From contig JALXCE010000072.1 in the NCBI GenBank assembly GCA_026991055.1, positions 1 to 7,953 on the forward strand: 7,953 nucleotides of DNA, read 5' to 3'. Positions 6,723 to 7,953 of this stretch are shown here, piece by piece (position 1 is the stretch's first letter; every line of letters begins with the position of its first letter). The notes under the pieces are model-generated. The model did no database searches. It was not told where the DNA came from and saw only the letters and a program-made list of their open reading frames with translations. The DNA is from Caldifarciminota bacterium (GTDB lineage: Bacteria; Hydrothermota; Hydrothermia; B15-G9; WFZT01). The position numbers and the translations under genes were made by a program.

Positions 6723-7495
6723 AACTATTTGACTCACACTGCCACCTGAACGACCCGAAATTCAAAAAGGACCTCGAAGAGGTCATTGGAAGGGCAAAAT
6801 CAAATTCTGTCCAGCATGTAATCGTCGTTGGCTATGATTTAAAAAGCTCGAGAAAAGCCATTGAACTTGCCGAAAGGTATCCCGATTTCATCAGGGCAGC
6901 CGTTGCCATCCACCCGCACGATGCCGATACTGTGGATGATGAAAAATTAAAACAGCTGGAGGAGCTTGCAAATCACGATTACGTTGTGGCTATCGGAGAA
7001 ACAGGGCTCGACTACTACAAAAACTATTCACCGAAAGAAGACCAGATAAGGGTGTTTGTAGAGCATATAAACCTTGCGAACCGGGTCAAGAAGCCCGTAA
7101 TTCTCCACATCAGGGATGCATTTGAAGATGCCTTCAGAATTCTCGAGGAACATGAGGTTAATGAGCGTGGAATCTTTCACTGTTTCTCGGGTGGAGTGGA
7201 AGAGGCAAAAAGGGCCGTGGAATTGGGATTTTATGTCTCTTTTTCCGGCACCGTCACCTTCAATTCAAAAAAGCTTGAAGAAGCTGCTGTTTCAACACCT
7301 CTTGATAGGCTACTCATAGAAACAGATGCCCCATATCTCACCCCTGTTCCCAAAAGGGGCAGAAGAAACGAGCCTGCCTACGTTTATTTTGTGGCAAAGA
7401 AAATAGCTGAGCTCCGCGGGACGGAACTTGAGGAAATTGCCGGGGCGACCTACGATAATGCCTTAAGGGTCTTCAAAATAAAAGAGTGGAGCTGA
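6719..7495 (+). CDS. tatD: TatD-family metal-dependent deoxyribonuclease
   Basis: A 258-residue cytosolic TIM-barrel hydrolase of normal family length. TatD enzymes are metal-dependent DNases with 3'-5' exonuclease activity, linked to DNA repair and DNA degradation. Metal and catalytic residues are all visible: H7 and H9 (FDSHCHL), E94 (GETGLDYY), H130 (VILHIRDA), H154 (FHCFSGG) and D203 (IETDAPYLTP). The start MKLFDSHCHL at 6719 matches the family; an in-frame ATG at 6680 would add 13 poorly conserved residues. The gene overlaps the bactofilin stop by four nt and is the last of the plus-strand series. Its final codons TGG AGC TGA overlap the 3' end of the opposing tRNA-Ala gene. TatD, YcfH and YjjV paralogues cannot be separated with certainty from sequence alone. 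Confidence 0.95.
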   Translation: MKLFDSHCHLNDPKFKKDLEEVIGRAKSNSVQHVIVVGYDLKSSRKAIELAERYPDFIRAAVAIHPHDADTVDDEKLKQLEELANHDYVVAIGETGLDYYKNYSPKEDQIRVFVEHINLANRVKKPVILHIRDAFEDAFRILEEHEVNERGIFHCFSGGVEEAKRAVELGFYVSFSGTVTFNSKKLEEAAVSTPLDRLLIETDAPYLTPVPKRGRRNEPAYVYFVAKKIAELRGTELEEIAGATYDNALRVFKIKEWS

Positions 7496-7559
7496 GGGGA
7501 TTCGAACCCCTGACCCCAGGCTTGCAAAGCCTGTGCTCTCCCAACTGAGCTACAGCCCC
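7487..7559 (-). tRNA. tRNA-Ala, anticodon UGC
   Basis: The reverse complement folds into a standard 73-nt cloverleaf. The acceptor stem is GGGGCTG with CAGCTCC and includes the G3-U70 wobble that is the alanine identity element. The D stem is GCTC/GAGC, the anticodon stem is CAGGC/GCCTG with loop TTTGCAA (anticodon TGC), and the T arm is AGGGG-TTCGAAT-CCCCT. The discriminator is A73. The encoded sequence continues CTC, not CCA, so CCA must be added after transcription. Nine nt at the 3' end overlap the end of tatD on the other strand. Downstream on this strand is T-rich DNA (CTCTTTTATTTT, complement of about 7474-7486), which may help termination. Confidence 0.97.
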
Positions 7560-7576
7560 ACTTGTGAAGGTAATTA

Positions 7577-7605
7577 ATTATCACTGTTCCACCAATGACA
7601 GTCAA
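7577..7605 (-). promoter_or_regulatory. Sigma70-like promoter of tRNA-Ala
   Basis: On the minus strand TTGACT (-35, 7600-7605) and GATAAT (-10, 7577-7582) are separated by exactly 17 nt, each matching the consensus at five of six positions. Transcription would start near 7570, leaving a leader of about 10 nt before the mature tRNA 5' end at 7559, a normal arrangement for a tRNA gene. Confidence 0.8.
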
Positions 7606-7637
7606 GAACTGGACTCAATTTTGTGGAGTGCGGTTCT
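7605..7637. repeat. Imperfect inverted repeat beside the tRNA promoter
   Basis: The arms are 7605-7616 (AGAACTGGACTC) and 7626-7637 (GAGTGCGGTTCT) around a nine-nt AT-rich spacer. Ten of twelve positions are symmetric in DNA, and as RNA the stem has one G-U pair and one mismatch. The dyad touches the tRNA -35 element. No T-run follows on either strand, so it is not a convincing intrinsic terminator. It could be a protein-binding dyad or chance. Confidence 0.4.
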
Positions 7638-7703
7638 CTGATCCGATAATTGGAAGGGGTGTGATTTAATGTCCGCTATTTAAGGTCACTCTTCTTTGCG
7701 GAG

Positions 7704-7732
7704 TTGAAGCGACTTAAACCTGATTTTAAAAT
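7704..7732 (+). promoter_or_regulatory. Candidate promoter placing transcription start at the ATG
   Basis: TTGAAG (7704-7709, four of six consensus bases) and TAAAAT (7727-7732, five of six) are separated by 17 nt. The predicted start would be about 7738-7740, essentially on ATG 7740, giving a leaderless message. This fits the absence of any SD before that ATG. A weaker GATAAT at 7645-7650 has only a poor -35 partner. The region is AT-rich, so chance matches are possible. Confidence 0.45.
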
Positions 7733-7739
7733 TCGTCTA

Positions 7740-7953
7740 ATGATAAACCTCACTTTCTTATTAATGCTTGTGTTTTCCATTGGATTCGCAGAGACTATTC
7801 CATTAAAGAGGGGGGATTTTGCAACAGGAGATTCTCATCCTGATAGCGCAGAGCTTCAGTGGCTTCTAAACTTTAACCTCATTCAGATTGGAGGAATAGG
7901 AGATGAGGCTCCGGATTATGTAATAAACACACTTCACTCATCAGGAGCAAAAC
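7740..7953 (+). CDS. Predicted secreted protein, N-terminal part only, function unknown
   Basis: An open frame runs from ATG 7740 off the end of the window (71 full codons). Residues 1-17, MINLTFLLMLVFSIGFA, look like a signal peptide with cleavage likely after A17. The mature part begins ETIPLKRGDF, followed by QWLLNFNLIQIGGIGDEAPDY and VINTLHSSGAK. The alternation of hydrophobic strands and a helix ending in SSGAK resembles the first beta-alpha units of a TIM barrel, such as in secreted glycoside-hydrolase-like proteins, but this is a weak impression. No SD precedes ATG 7740. TTG 7704 would give a longer, more basic n-region (MKRLKPDFKIRLM), but GGAG touches that codon with no spacing. The gene is separated from the tatD series by the tRNA and probably has its own promoter. 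Confidence 0.75.
   Translation, partial: MINLTFLLMLVFSIGFAETIPLKRGDFATGDSHPDSAELQWLLNFNLIQIGGIGDEAPDYVINTLHSSGAK

Noticed and set aside
7669..7683. Start codon ATG at 7669
   Set aside because: It is followed by only three sense codons (Ser, Ala, Ile) before TAA, so it is not a gene start.
7661..7698. Intrinsic terminator GTGATTTAA...TTAAGGTCAC followed by CTCTTCTTT
   Set aside because: The stem has only seven pairs including two U-G, then mismatches, and the following tract is not a real T-run.
1..7953. CRISPR array, insertion sequence, phage or toxin-antitoxin module
   Set aside because: No regularly spaced repeats, terminal inverted repeats with a transposase, or matching gene pairs were seen on either strand.

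Overview
The window looks like bacterial chromosome from a lineage with type IX-secretion-type (gingipain/PorU) proteins, that is, Bacteroidota/Fibrobacterota relatives or candidate phyla such as WOR-3, Hydrothermae or Cloacimonadota. The evidence is bacterial release factor 2, strong AAGGAGG-type Shine-Dalgarno (SD) sites, a bactofilin, a C25-family peptidase with a C-terminal sorting-type domain, and a PHP-family endonuclease Q. The phylum is inferred; no rRNA is present to settle it. AGA/AGG arginine codons are common and endonuclease Q is often found in thermophiles, so a thermophile is possible but not shown.

Positions 1-7495 form one tight, plus-strand gene series: the 3' end of prfB (release factor 2), a class I SAM methyltransferase, an endonuclease Q homologue, a small Trm112-like zinc protein, a 1291-residue PorU-like C25 peptidase, a bactofilin and a TatD-family nuclease. 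Gaps are 1-16 nt, or the genes overlap as ATGA (Trm112/peptidase and bactofilin/tatD). No promoter or terminator was seen between them, so co-transcription is likely. The mix covers translation termination, methylation, DNA repair, cell-surface export and cytoskeleton, so this is more a housekeeping operon than a single pathway.

Positions 7487-7559 hold a complete tRNA-Ala(UGC) on the minus strand. Its acceptor 3' end overlaps the last two codons and stop of tatD. It has a good sigma70-like promoter (TTGACT-N17-GATAAT) at 7577-7605, bordered by an imperfect dyad at 7605-7637. Past a 180-nt divergent region, a new plus-strand gene starts at about 7740. It encodes a predicted secreted protein cut off by the window end. 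A promoter-like sequence puts its transcription start almost on the ATG, suggesting a leaderless mRNA.

The points most worth a second look are: the methyltransferase's likely AUA start codon, which sits at ideal distance from a perfect SD; the beta-clamp-binding-type QMSLF tail of the endonuclease Q homologue; the tail-to-tail tatD/tRNA overlap; the SD of tatD enclosed in a hairpin; and the possible leaderless gene. I found no CRISPR array, insertion sequence, phage or defence cassette, and I do not see a clearly new multi-gene system here.
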